Of a DNA stretch of 64,000 nucleotides, positions 22,046 through 33,747 are shown one piece after another. The stretch is from Symsagittifera roscoffensis (lineage: Eukaryota > Xenacoelomorpha > Acoela > Convolutidae): positions 64,672,282 through 64,736,281 of the forward strand of contig NC_087066.1 in NCBI RefSeq assembly GCF_963678635.1, written 5' to 3'. Each line of letters starts with the position of its first letter. Positions within the stretch are counted from its first letter, which is position 1. A program made the position numbers and the translations under genes. The notes under the pieces were generated by a model that saw nothing but the letters and a program-made list of their open reading frames with translations, had not been told where the DNA came from and searched no databases.

Positions 22046-22260
22046 TAGTTTGGTTACGACAGCATCGGGAAATTTTCCAAAATGAAAGAGCCGAAGCTTC
22101 CACAGAAGAAGTTTGTACGCACTTTTTTCTCACCAATGAGTTCACGGAACATCTGCCCTACCAGAGACTTATTGGGAAAGATTACAAAAAATTTTTAAAA
22201 AAACGACTTGAGATCCGCCAAAATGTCGCGAGAAGCCAACTAAAACTTCGAAATAGTTGA
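22045..22260 (+). pseudogene. Unidentified protein-like open frame
   Basis: From the end of the hairpin element an open frame without an ATG runs 71 codons to a TGA at 22258-22260. Its translation has even charged/hydrophobic spacing and ends in a Lys/Arg-rich helix-like segment, so it looks like real coding sequence, for example the last exon of a gene. A TTTTAG at 22043-22048 could be a splice acceptor. I do not recognise the family and see no companion exon. Confidence 0.25.
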
Positions 22261-22972
22261 TTCATTTCGTTCACAAAGGCTTGCTCCTGAGGTTCTGGTT
22301 GTTTTGAAAAGTGATTGCCCATCCTAGTTAACAGATTTGTAGCAAAAACTTCTGTTTTATAAGTTTTATGATTTCTATTATTTCATTTTTGTTTTCTACT
22401 TTTTTAATACTCTTTTTGTGATATTTTAGCATATTTCTATATATTTCACAAAAAATACCAGACATTTTTAGGACTGTCAAAATGTAATAACAGATAAAAG
22501 ATACATTTTAAAACGGAAAAAACAAGGCTTACAATTTAAAACATGTTTTTCTGATCATGACAAAAGATTAGTTTGTCGTTTAATTTGACATTGTACTCAT
22601 TTGTTTTTTAACCTAGATGAAATACTTTACTTTGAAAAAAATAATAAACTTAATGCAGTTTATATTCGCATCGCTGTTTGAGTAAATAAACCGTAATTGT
22701 TTGTCCTGAGAACTCCACGCCGCTCACCTGGGCTTAATTCGATTCGTTTGTGTTTGCGTAAACTTCACCCTAGCCCCATATGAAAAACTCAGTTACCCTA
22801 AAACCCATGTTTAATAAACTCAGAAGAAAAAATTTTGAAGAAAAAACTCTTGCAATTTATACCAGTTGATGAAATGTTCGGAATAAATGGTTTAGAAAAC
22901 TGAGCAAAAATCGACCTTTAATTGTCGTTCTTGAAAGTAAATTTTTGGGGGTTGCATAATTTTGTTTTGCAT

Positions 22973-23800
22973 AACTATTTGGTTCCCCTTGCCAGTTTTG
23001 TTTGCTAGTTTTGTAAGTTTTTTAATTCTGTTTCGTAATTTTGTCGGAATCTTTTTAGAATTTTGAATCAGTCGGAGTAATTAAGGATTTTAGAAATTTA
23101 GAACAATGCACAATTAGTCCGGCCGAATCCGAAAAAAAGAGCAGGGTTGAACTTAATTCATCGACAATGCTATTGTCATACAACTTTACATGTCGCTTTT
23201 ACGAAAGATTCTGATCATACAAACTTCCTCCAACTGAAACTTATTTGGTAACAATTTTTGACAAAGCACAAACTTTGTACGAAATAAAACTTCAAAACTC
23301 CACAAATAATTTTTTTGCAAACTTGTTTCTAAAAAAACAATACTAAGAAAACAATTGTCAAAAAACGTTTTGTATTTGCATATAATAATATAGTAATTTT
23401 AATGTTTCAATCTGAATGTTCCACTTACGAATCCCTTTCAACTGAAATTCTATCCAGAGCAATTTTTGAAAACAAAGAAATTCGCACAAACTTAAACTTC
23501 AAAATTCCCACCAACAATTTTTTTGCAATCATTTCTCTTAAGAAACTGTTACTAAAAACAATTTTTAAATAATATTTTGTTAGCATATAATTTTACAGTT
23601 TTTTCTCATGTTTCAATCTAGTTTTTCAACTAATAAATTCAGTTTGGCTGATATTTTATCAGTAGCAATTTTGGAAAATAAAGAATTTTGTACAAATTAA
23701 AAACATTTTTCTAAAAGCGTATGCAAATATTTCTTGGCATAATTTAATGTGTTCTTTCCTAGTTTCCATCTAAATTTTCCACTTTTAATTCTATCAATAG
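22973..23800. repeat. Directly duplicated block, copy I, with internal ~205-bp tandem units
   Basis: Begins AACTATTTGGTTCCCCTTGC, continues through ATTTTGAATCAGTCGGAGTA, then enters tandem units of about 205 bp beginning near 23226, 23433 and 23638 (each has a CAACTGAAATTCTATC-like phrase, then AATTCCCACCAACAATTTTTTTGC), with part of a fourth unit near 23770. The block reappears at 24528. Confidence 0.8.
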
Positions 23801-24527
23801 CTATTTTGAAAAAAGTAAAAGTGAATTAAACGTTTTTTTTTACATTTTTATAGAGCAAAACAAATTGCAACTTCACTATACCAAATATACTGGCCAAGCT
23901 GGCAAATTTTAACATACCACAAATTAACAAAAAAGATTCCAAGACAAAGTTTTTGTATGTTTGAGCTCAAAGATATGATGTTCTTCAGACGGTATAAGAA
24001 ATAGTATGGAAAAGAAACTTGTTCACTCAAAAATTCAACAAGCACAAACCTGAATCATTTCCTTTCACTAAAGTTAAAACGATTAACCGTTTTTGATCTG
24101 GTTGGAAAAAAGCTGGTTGGAAAAAAGAAATTATCAATCATCTCAAACCATAGAAGTTAACGAGATAAAGGAGCAGAAGGTGTATTCAGTTGAAGGTCGA
24201 GCAGAAGGTTGAGCCGAACTGAGCCAAATTTGTTTTTTCAGTTTTATTACTTGATTGATTATTTGATATGAAAAACTTCTATGAAACAAAATTTTTACGA
24301 GCAAGTTTTATCATAAGTTAAACGTCAGTAAATTTAGATTAACAGTTATTGAATTTTTTTGATTTGCACAAAAAATTTCTTAAATAACTCATCAATACAA
24401 AAGTTTTGTCAGATTGATAATCATCGTCAGGGTAGACCTTGAGCGTACATTAGTATGTCCTGGGCCTAGAATTATATGCCCTGCTGATATATACTTTATT
24501 TTTTTTTACTTTAGCACAAACCAATCA

Positions 24528-25270
24528 AACTATTTGGTTCCCCTTGCCAGTTTTGTTTGCTAGGTTTGTAAGTTTTTTGATTTTGTTTCGAAATTTTGTA
24601 ATTGTGGAATTGTTAAGAATTTTGAATCAGTCGGAGTAATTAAGGCTGCAGCAGAGTTTAGAACAATGCACAACTAGTCCGGGCCGAATTCGAAAAACTG
24701 AGCAGGGCTGAACATAATACGTCGACAATGCTATTTTCATACAATTTTACATGTCGATTTTATGAATCTGATCCTTCAAGTTCCCTTCAACTGAAATTAT
24801 ATCAGTAGCATTTTTTGACAATAAAGAAGTTTTGTTCAAAATAAAAGTTCAAAACTCCGCAAAATTTTGAACTGTTTTTCAAACTTGTTTTAAAAAAGCA
24901 TTACTAAAAACAATTTTCAAAAAGCGTTTTATATTTGCATTTAATATTATAGTGTTTTCAATTTTTCAATTTAATTGTTCCACTAACGAATCCCTTTCAA
25001 CTGAAATTCTATTTAAAGCATTTTTTGAGAACAAAAAATACTGCACAAACTTAAACTTCAAAATTCCCACCAACAATTTTTTTGCAAACATTTTTCTTAG
25101 AAAACTGTTACTAAAAACAATTCAATTATAAAATAATATCTTTTTTTTGCATTTAATTTTATAGTTTTTCCCATTTCAACCCAGTTTTTTAACTAACAAA
25201 TTCTTTTTGGCTGATATTTTATCAGTAGCATTTTTTGACATTACAGAAGCTAAAGAAGTTAAAACTCTAA
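24528..25270. repeat. Directly duplicated block, copy II
   Basis: The same start (AACTATTTGGTTCCCCTTGC) and the same order of features as copy I. Its ~205-bp units begin near 24780, 24992 and 25201. It is separated from copy I by about 730 bp of unrelated sequence. The pair could be two insertions of one repeat or the ends of a lost element. Confidence 0.8.
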
Positions 25271-26333
25271 AAGCATAATTAGGTACCGTTAATAATCGAC
25301 TATTAAATCAAGCTATTTTCTATAATAAAAACAACAGTCGTTCTGCTCAAACTACCTCGTGAGTCATCCACTCTCTACTTTTAGTTATCATAGCTTTTTG
25401 GGGTTTAATTTGACATCAAAAAAGTTTTTGAGTCATGTTTTGTTCCCTTTTCATTTTGAAATGTTAGCTAGGTAAATTGTCATGGAACTCAATGTACGAA
25501 CGATACAGGCGCAATTTGATATATCCGCTCATTTGAGGTTTTTTTGTGACTTATGATTTAGCGAGAAAACACCACCAAAGTTTCAAGTACATGCCCATTT
25601 TAAGTCGGGTAAGAACATTATAAGTTTTGTTTTTCACCGTTTTGTTCACAATTTGGCTAGGATTTCGATCAATTTTTCTATTACTTTTCAGATGCAGATA
25701 CCACAGAGATTAGTCGAATTTTATTTTAGTACTTGCTTCTAGTTTTTTGAGATTAGAATTGATTATGAAATGGTTTAAAAACAAACATGAGAATCAAGAA
25801 AAAAATAAATAAAAATAGGTTCATAAAGCTGATTTTGATTAGAGGACCGCAAAAAAATAAGAAGCTAAGCATAAAAATATACGTTCCGTCCACAAATTTC
25901 ACTAAAAACCAACTTTATCGGACTAACGCGATCATAAAATTCATGAGTTAACGCGATTAATTGTTCGCCTTTTCAAGTTGGTGCGACCAAAAAGATCAGA
26001 CACGAATTTCGCGACCAGTTCAGAGACGACACTACCACAAAAGGAAAAAGAAGAAAAATCCCTGGTTGAAACGTACCCATTTTTTTTGGTCAGGAAAGTG
26101 GAAAAAAAAACAAATTTTGGCCGAGACGGTGAAAATATGCGTAACTTTGGTCCTGTAAGTGCGACTCTGCAATCAGAAATCAGGAATCAGGAACAACATC
26201 TCTCTCATTTGAAATAGAGGTTATGTTGTTGACGTTATCAAAGACTCTCAACAAGACAAAACTAAAGACAATTGATGTTTTTCTTTTATTTTTTAAGATG
26301 TATATTCTTTGCTCTACTGACACATGTTGTTTT
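25271..26333. other. Spacer upstream of the giant LTR element
   Basis: No gene supported. A/T-rich; small frames at 25961-26217 lack motifs. The last bases, GTTTT, abut the 5' LTR. Confidence 0.5.
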
Positions 26334-26743
26334 TGGAACCTGATCTAAACTATATTTTATGATTGAATAAATTAGATATTTTACCACTGTAAAGTATTTA
26401 ATATTAACCAATCATGATCCATCTAACTAACAACCCACTTATTTGTAAGTGCTGAAATTACTTGTAATTTCAGCACCAGAGAGATTTGAATTTAACTTAG
26501 AATTTAGTTACCTCTCCAAGAGAACTTCAGCAGCGGCAATAAACCAGTATACCCTAGATCTATTGAGCCTAGCAGAGACTAGTTAAACAACCTGAGACTA
26601 GATAGTATAAGAGTAAGATTAGGATCGGTATTAGACTAAGAAGTTGCACGAATCTATCCGGCCGAAAATAAGATAGCGTGACGAGCAGACGGTGTACCCT
26701 ATCCGAAATTACTCTATGAGTTAACCACATCGCACATAACTCA
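26334..26743 (+). repeat. 5' LTR of the giant element
   Basis: 410 bp, TG...CA, matching the 3' LTR with six substitutions and no indels. It holds an A/T-rich upstream part (ACTATATTTTATG near 26348), a perfect inverted repeat (AAGTGCTGAAATTAC and GTAATTTCAGCAC around 26448-26475) and AATAAA at 26538-26543. In the 3' copy that AATAAA would be the polyadenylation signal. Confidence 0.95.
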
Positions 26744-26745
26744 TC

Positions 26746-26762
26746 TGGTGCGACCATAAGTC
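26746..26762 (+). promoter_or_regulatory. Putative tRNA primer-binding site
   Basis: TGGTGCGACCATAAGTC begins two bases after the LTR. A TGG at this spot is expected for a tRNA 3' CCA end. I cannot assign the tRNA from memory. Confidence 0.4.
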
Positions 26763-26830
26763 TCGAACAAGACCTTAATAGCTTAGAATTAACCAAAAAT
26801 AGATTAGAATTTAGACAAAACATTTTCAAA

Positions 26831-27064
26831 ATGTTATACGACGATAATTTAATCGAAATGTCTCTACGACTCAATAGATCAGAGCCAATATTCCGAACGA
26901 TAACAGAATTACCCGGAATCGTAAGAAGACCTCGAACCAGAGACGACATACGACAAAGTAGAAACTTACCATATAGTTATATGATAGTACGGCAAAAGCC
27001 AACACAAACTTTTATATTTAGAATTTTATTAGCAATGAATTTAGATTTTCATTTGCAAACATAA
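26831..27064 (+). CDS. Leader ORF, unknown 77-aa basic protein
   Basis: An ATG at 26831 opens 77 codons, and the same frame is open upstream back to the 3' edge of the LTR (about 26718) without another ATG. The translation is helix-like with regular Leu/Asn/Glu spacing, then Arg-rich (IVRRPRTRDDIRQSR). No domain recognised. TCGTAAGAAG near 26920 could be a splice donor, so the frame might be the first exon of a spliced message. It may also be chance. Confidence 0.3.
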   Translation: MLYDDNLIEMSLRLNRSEPIFRTITELPGIVRRPRTRDDIRQSRNLPYSYMIVRQKPTQTFIFRILLAMNLDFHLQT

Positions 27065-27991
27065 AATCTTGAAGTCAATCTTCATGATCATTTCAGGCGC
27101 TAAGCAAAATTACTAATATACAATAACGATTGATAAAAAAATCTCAGATCGTTTTCTTAAATTCTGCAGTATTATATAAAACATGTTTGGAAAATATTTA
27201 TTGAAAATAAAAACAAAAATTAGTAGAATGACAATAAATTGTTAGTAATCATAAAATCATCTGTTGTCCCAGCTTCATCACCTAAACATAACAGCAATCA
27301 TAAGCTCACTAATATCATTAAAAAACTAAATATTTTTCTTAAATAAATTTAAACCATTTTAAACTTAAATTCACTTAATTTTAAAATCAGATCATCAAGG
27401 CTTATCCTTGGATCTTAATTAATTTTCTATTTCACTAAATTTAAAACTTGATCATCAAGGCCAATCCTTAGATTAAAAAGAACAATTTTGTTCTCCCCCA
27501 CCCACTTAGCAAGTGTCTAACGACCTTAAACGTCGATTCACTATCCAACCCTTCCAAAAAGCCCAAGACTAATAGAAATTTATCAACAAAACTAACCATT
27601 CAAATTAGGATAAACAGTGAAGAACTTCGGTTATTCATCCTTCACTTGAACCCTTCTCTTACCAGACCCAGGATAAATCTTAGACTTAGTAAGTTTAAAA
27701 TAGTTTCTAACGAACTACTCGCGTTCTAATTATACCTGAACCTTGTGGATCGATTTACTATTCTCCAACCCTTGAACACAATCACTACCCCTAAGTAAGA
27801 TTAAGTAAGTTAACACCTTAGCTTATACTAGCCACGAGAAAGTAAAAAATCATTCTTCGGAATCGATATACTTTTCTCTCCAACCCTGAACAAATAGACC
27901 CAGGTTAAGCTAACCAAAAAATCGTAAGGACTAACAGTTTAAGAAAGTAGACATCATCTAACAACTTTTTGCATCCCTCATCCTAAAACTT
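27065..27991 (+). other. Long untranslated leader with a thrice-repeated motif
   Basis: No substantial ORF. A motif of the form CGATTTACTATTCTCCAACCCTTGAAC occurs three times, diverged, beginning near 27533, 27759 and 27862. ACCAGACCCAGGATAAATC and ATAGACCCAGGTTAAGC are also related. Repeated leader motifs could be packaging or translation-control structures; that is inference. Possible splice donors TAGTAAGT (27686) and AAGTAAG (27796, 27804) are present. Confidence 0.4.
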
Positions 27992-28459
27992 ATGTCATTC
28001 AAAAATCTAGGAAATAAACAAACAATCGTTTTACACAACTGTGAAATAGATAACAAAAAATACGATCTTGTAATCACACCTCATACACAAACAGTTGGAT
28101 ATATTAGAACAAAACGACTAACAATAAAAAGAAAAATAATAAACAAACAAAGACAAATCACACGAAAAAGATTTTCAAAAAATAGAAACGCATTTTCAGA
28201 ATCAGAAGCCAGCAATTTAGATGAATTCTATAAATTAAAAGAATCAATTGATAGAAATTGTCCCATTCACGATCAATTATATTTTTCCGACTCAGTAACA
28301 ACTTCAAATTCATCAAAAAGAGGAAAAAGAAGAACAAAAAAGCAATATAAACACAAACCAGTACACTTGTATAATTGGAATCAACCAATTAGACACATCG
28401 ATAGTTATATATTAACAGTCATTAAACGAAAAAATGAGCCACAGCCACACTCAAAGTGA
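27992..28459 (+). CDS. ORF A, unknown 155-aa basic protein
   Basis: An ATG-initiated, uninterrupted ORF between the leader and gag. The protein is strongly basic. It has a Lys/Arg-rich segment near residues 37-64 and KRGKRRTKKQYKHK near residues 110-123, which looks like a nuclear or nucleolar localisation / RNA-binding signal. No catalytic motif or membrane segment. It overlaps the gag start by 26 nt in another frame, so gag translation may depend on termination and re-initiation. An extra gene upstream of gag is unusual for Ty3/gypsy elements. By position and charge it could be an RNA-binding regulator, but that is a guess. Confidence 0.75.
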   Translation: MSFKNLGNKQTIVLHNCEIDNKKYDLVITPHTQTVGYIRTKRLTIKRKIINKQRQITRKRFSKNRNAFSESEASNLDEFYKLKESIDRNCPIHDQLYFSDSVTTSNSSKRGKRRTKKQYKHKPVHLYNWNQPIRHIDSYILTVIKRKNEPQPHSK

Positions 28460-31400
28460 CGATAGTCCAGATGACGACGACATTTACCCCTTCCTCGTAG
28501 ATGCACCCGATAATAGAGGGCAGCATGACTTTTGCAAGAATTTACTCCTAAATTTGTTTGAACCCGGAATCAGCCCATGCAAAACAGAATTCCCAGATGT
28601 AAAAATCAAAAGACAAATTATAGAACATTATCTGAAAAATATATGTAATTTAACACAACAATATGGAATCTACACCATAGAATTCAGTACACCAAATCCG
28701 AATCACCGCAAATATGTAATTCAAACAGACGATCTTGACTTAGAATTTTCAAAAGTATTCTTAGAATATATTAAAAGCGTACAATATCATAACTCACAAA
28801 GAGCAGACTTCATATTTACTAACGAAGTTTTTGCAATAATATATAGTTATATTTCAATATTAGAAAAAACAGAAATTCCAAACATCTCACCAACTGAGAC
28901 ATCCAAACATACAAAAGTACGGCAGGAAACACATTATTTTCAACTTTTCTACATATAATCAAAGAAAATTTCACTAAAGACGAAGTTTCACAACACACAA
29001 AACATGACTTACAAAAAATTTTGGCATGGTTTATAATAGATTATTTCACACATAATATAGACTTAATTTCACAAGCAAGAAAAAATTCCAGACCTCAAAA
29101 TCCAAACGATGATACTGCCATCACAGAACAGTCAGACTACGTTTGGGACCCAGAATGGTCTCATCATGCATTTATAAACATCCCACAATCAATCTCAAGT
29201 CAAGCAATAAGTACAATATCTTATCAAAGAGATTATGTAAGAGTAATATCATTAACCATTGATGCAACACCATTAAACTACAATACATTTTTACCTGATA
29301 CGCGAAACAACAGTTTAAATTCAACCGTCATACACAATGAAACCTTAATGGAACTAGGAATCTTACACATCAAGATATCCAAACACCATCACACTTTATA
29401 AATGAAGAAATCGTACAAACAACAACAACTACACAACAAAGCATTTCACCAATACGTCCAAATTTAACTACACCAAAAAATACACACTCTTCACTAGCAC
29501 ACGTAACCTTACAATCAACCGTTAAACCCTCGGTTGCTCCACAATATTCACAATTGGATTATCAAACACATAGACCTAAAACAGTACCGTCAAAAACACG
29601 AAGAACGTTCACAAGAAACACTTTTGCAGAACACAATTATAATTACGCACATTCATCAAAAACAAACTATCCTCCACGAAAAACTAATAATAATCATGTA
29701 AGATCTCGATATTGGGATAACCCAATAACAATAACCAACTCAGTAAATTTTCAAACTAATTCACATCCTCCACAGGATCGTAGTGAAAATTACCCATTTT
29801 TTCAGCAAAATAAAAAAAAGGCACCTCATCATACAGATTACTTATCATCTGATGATGATTATTTACAACCAGATATTTTTGCACCATATACTCAAGAATA
29901 TCGCGGACAAGGAGTGCAAAAACCATACACATATCATAGAATTTTTTCTCCACATCCAACAGATACACAAAATCAACAACCAATACAAATGCAAAACCCA
30001 ACTAATACACATTCTTTTCAACCAATTCAGCCACAAAACCCAATGATCACACACTCGTATCAACCAACTCAAATGCAAAGTGAAATACCACTCCCATATT
30101 ACCTTCAACAACACGAAATAACAAAAAATCAACTTTCAAATTTTTCACAAATACCAAATGCCGCAGAATCACTACAAATGACAATGAATCCATACCTTAT
30201 GGGTGGATCATCAATAACATCAAACAAACCATTAATGGTATTCACAGGAACAGACCCTGAATATTCTGTAGAAGATTATTTAAATGCAGTAACAGCAAAT
30301 TTAATTTTAAATATAGGACCTGAACCAATTAATACACCACTACATCAAAATTGGATACATCGACGCACAGCGTTGATACAAACAACCTTAGATGGCGCAG
30401 CCCAAAAATGGTTTTCAGTATTGCCAATAGAAATAAAATCAAATTGGAAAAGATTTACACAAGAATTTTCAAAAATGTTTGATTCCGAAAGAAATAAACA
30501 ACACCAAAGAGTTTTATGTAATGAAATTCGCAGATTACCAAATGAATTCATCAAACAATTAGCAGTACGTATCGAAACACTAGTTCGAAAAGCATATTCA
30601 TTAAATACACATGACTATAAAAACACAAAAATGACAGAAATTTTAATGATGACCTTAACACCTCAATTAAGGAAAATAGCAATAAAAAAGAGAGCATCCC
30701 ATCCTTCCTCAATTCGAGAGCCCGATTTAGATTTTCGAAAACTAGTAGACAAACTAGAACAAGCGGAAATCACAATGAAACTTGAAGAAACAGAAAATCT
30801 GAAATTACAATATGTTAATCGAATCGAAACAAACACCACAAATATCAATAATATACAGGAATCAGATACAGACCTCGTTGAAAAAATCACTGAAATACTA
30901 AATATTTATGAAAAACACCCAAACTTTAAAGGCAAACCATCTTTCAAAAAATGGTGTAATTATTGCCGACGATACGGACATAGTATTTCTGAATGTAGAC
31001 AAAAACAACAGGATAACCAAAACAAGCCTCAAAAATATAAAGAACCAAATAAATCATTCTATCAATATATGAAAAAAGATCAAAATCTACCAAACAAAAA
31101 TGTATACAGCAACAACAGTTCAGGAAAACCACTTCCGAATAATACTAATTACACAAGGAATCAATCACCATATAACTCAACTTATAGAGGAAGATCACCA
31201 GAACGAAGAAATACACAGAATTCTTCACAAAACCATTATAACCGACCAAATAGTCGAAATAACTACTCCAGATCAAATTCAAATACAACACAATTTGTTT
31301 CTAGATCCAATTCCCAATCAAACACAAGAAATAAAAACTATCCAAACAATCAATCACGAAACTCATCAAATAATCGAAATAGAAGTTATTCGAACAACCG

Positions 31401-31647
31401 AAATCAGAATTACCCGAACAATCGATCAAGAAATAACTCATATAACAGATCAAACTATCACAGATCAAACAATAAATATCAAAACAGATCACGAAACAAT
31501 TCACAAAATCGACATTCAAGTTATAATAATCGATATAGAATTTATTCTCAACCACCACATAGAAATAATAACCATTATAATAATTCTAAACATCGCTACA
31601 GAAGTAGTACACCCAAACATCAAAGACATATTAATCAAGTACAATAA
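28434..31647 (+). CDS. gag: Gag, about 1,070 codons, interrupted by two frame changes
   Basis: Gag would assemble the particle and bind genomic RNA. The ATG at 28434 opens 174 codons, stopping at 28958. Coding continues in the next frame from about 28925 to 29401, then in a third frame from about 29370 to 31647. The N-terminal ~370 codons match nothing I know. After a Gln/Pro/His-rich linker comes a retrotransposon Gag capsid-like domain (about 30235-30790), with the typical 'LDGAAQKWFSVLP' and 'RIETLVRKAY' helices. A CCHC zinc knuckle, CNYCRRYGHSISEC, starts at about 30955. The last 200 residues are an Asn/Arg/Ser/Tyr repeat-rich nucleic-acid-binding tail. The two frame changes could be mutations, sequence errors or programmed shifts. 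Confidence 0.85.
31645..31647 (+). promoter_or_regulatory. In-frame TAA between Gag and Pol (candidate readthrough stop)
   Basis: Gag ends CAA-TAA and the same frame stays open for 42 codons to the first Pol Met (31774) and on through protease and RT. Gag and Pol are therefore one frame split by a single stop, as in gammaretroviral readthrough. A simple nonsense mutation of a fused Gag-Pol is the alternative. Confidence 0.5.
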
Positions 31648-33747
31648 AATGAAGAAACAACATCAGACCCCCCAGGTATTGACGACACAGGAAATAACGA
31701 ACTACAACTAAATCAAATAAACTGTGAATCATCAGACACAGAAAGTGATACAGAAAACACTATCTCCATAATTATGATAGCAGTCGAGAACGACTACGAA
31801 CCTATTATATATGAACAACCTTTTTCATCACATATATATGAAAATCAATTGGAACTCCTTCACAATTATTATATTGAACCCATCCACACTACACAAATGG
31901 CACAAGAAACTAACGAAATTAACACTGTAAATAAACCCAATGAAAATGACAATACAAAATGCTTGAATACACATCACATCTACCAAAATGTACAAAAAGA
32001 ACAACCCAAAGAAAAAATTTGGACAATACCATTTCTTTTAGAAAGTCCAAGAAACAAAGAATTTCAACCACCAGACCTTGAAATTGATTTTTTAATTGAT
32101 TCAGGAGCAGAATCAAACATAATTAACATTCCCACATGGAATGAAATCAAAACATTACACCCAAAATTAACGCTTCTTGCAACCTACAGTAAACTAGCAA
32201 CAGCACAAGGATCAACATTAGTAAACTATGGAAAAGTTCAATTATTTTTTCTCCCCACAAGAACAATGGAGCAAAAAAAAATTTTAAACAAGCCATTTAA
32301 ACAAAAATTTCATATCACTGATATTAAACACAATATCATTGGCATACCATTTATCTCGAAATACATACCAACAATCAACATCTTGAATAGTAAAATACTA
32401 ATCAAAGATAAGTACACAAAAACAAAAAATACAGCTCTAACATTTTTTCAAAGATTAAATCCACAACTACCATTCTTTTCAAAATTTTATCCAATTTATA
32501 ACCAACAACGGAAACACCTGAAACCACTATCAGGAAACATATATAACTTTTCAATAAAACATGTTCACCAATATGATAAAAATCAAAATAAACAACAACT
32601 CTTTATGTCAGACTTTGAATTCAAATCTATCCATAAGTATTTCAAAATCACAATTTCATCTATAAAATATTTGAAAATTACGAATTCAGACATCATTTCG
32701 TTACATGTATATAACAATACACCGTATCAAGTAACATTACCCTTAGGACTTTTAGGATATTGCGAAACCAACGCTACAATATCACCAATGCATGAAAAAG
32801 CATACCGCGTAAATAACATACTCCAATTATTAGATATTTGTCAATCCACAATTCTTAACGAAGAACTATCCATAAATAATATAATAAGTAATGAAAAAAG
32901 AAATACAGATTATTTCACAAAAACCCCATATTTCAAACCTACATTCAACATAAATAACTATACAGAGGATCAACAGAAATTTTTAACAATGTTTAACTTC
33001 CAACATTCACAAATAACACAAGACGAATTTGATAAGTTAGCCAAACAGCTAATAAAATATTCATCAGTCTATGCAACATCCAAATTTGATGTTGGCAAAA
33101 TCAGTTCATCACTACATCTCCCGTTAAAACCTGACGCAGTTTTCAAAAAACAAAGAGCAAGTAAAGTACCAATTCATTTACACGATAAAGTAAACAGATT
33201 ACTCGATATTTTAGAGCAATATAAAATTATCTCACCGGTAAACAAAGAAGAACAACCAAAAGGTAACACATTTATTAACCCTGTTATCATCTTAGCAAAA
33301 AGAGAATCATTAAAAATAGTCTTAGATGCTAGATATCTAAATTCACTAATGGACGAATCAAAATGCAATTGGCATATTGAACCAATACAAGTTATTTTAA
33401 CAAAAACAAACGGAAATTACTTTACAACCGCAGATATGAATAGTGCATACAATCAAATGCCACTAGATGAACAATCACGACGTTTAACACAATTTGTTAT
33501 TGGAAATCAACAATATGAATTCAACCGCCTATTCTATGGAATATCCATAGGACCAGCAGCATTTTCAGCTTTTATGAGCAAAATTTTTAGACCACTAATA
33601 CTCAAGAAAAACGCAATCTTTTATTTAGACGATGTTTTTATGCAATCACAGACAAAAGATGAAATGTTTACAGTTTTAGAACACTATCACAAAATACTTC
33701 AGAACGAAAATCTGAAGGCCGCCCCGATAAGTCACCCTTCTTTTTAA
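31648..33747 (+). CDS. pol: Pol part 1: aspartic protease and reverse transcriptase
   Basis: Counting from the Met at 31774, the protease active site LIDSGAESN lies at residues ~107-115 (Asp109). The RT begins near residue 440, with KVPIHLHDKVNRLLDILEQY-type fingers. The first catalytic Asp is in FTTADMNSAYNQMPL (Asp554), FNRLFYGISIGPAAFSAFM follows, and the catalytic pair is in FYLDDVFM (Tyr617). These are Ty3/gypsy signatures. The frame ends at 33747, just after the palm: about 33720, at a GCCGCCCC run, one base appears lost relative to the continuing frame, so RNase H is out of frame. Confidence 0.9.
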   Translation, partial: NEETTSDPPGIDDTGNNELQLNQINCESSDTESDTENTISIIMIAVENDYEPIIYEQPFSSHIYENQLELLHNYYIEPIHTTQMAQETNEINTVNKPNENDNTKCLNTHHIYQNVQKEQPKEKIWTIPFLLESPRNKEFQPPDLEIDFLIDSGAESNIINIPTWNEIKTLHPKLTLLATYSKLATAQGSTLVNYGKVQLFFLPTRTMEQKKILNKPFKQKFHITDIKHNIIGIPFISKYIPTINILNSKILIKDKYTKTKNTALTFFQRLNPQLPFFSKFYPIYNQQRKHLKPLSGNIYNFSIKHVHQYDKNQNKQQLFMSDFEFKSIHKYFKITISSIKYLKITNSDIISLHVYNNTPYQVTLPLGLLGYCETNATISPMHEKAYRVNNILQLLDICQSTILNEELSINNIISNEKRNTDYFTKTPYFKPTFNINNYTEDQQKFLTMFNFQHSQITQDEFDKLAKQLIKYSSVYATSKFDVGKISSSLHLPLKPDAVFKKQRASKVPIHLHDKVNRLLDILEQYKIISPVNKEEQPKGNTFINPVIILAKRESLKIVLDARYLNSLMDESKCNWHIEPIQVILTKTNGNYFTTADMNSAYNQMPLDEQSRRLTQFVIGNQQYEFNRLFYGISIGPAAFSAFMSKIFRPLILKKNAIFYLDDVFMQSQTKDEMFTVLEHYHKILQNENLKAAPISHPSF

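Noticed and set aside
31100-31711. A 203-codon frame overlapping the end of gag in another frame
   Set aside because: Its repetitive Ile/Thr/His composition is what the Asn/Arg/Ser-rich gag tail gives when read one base off; it is a shadow frame.
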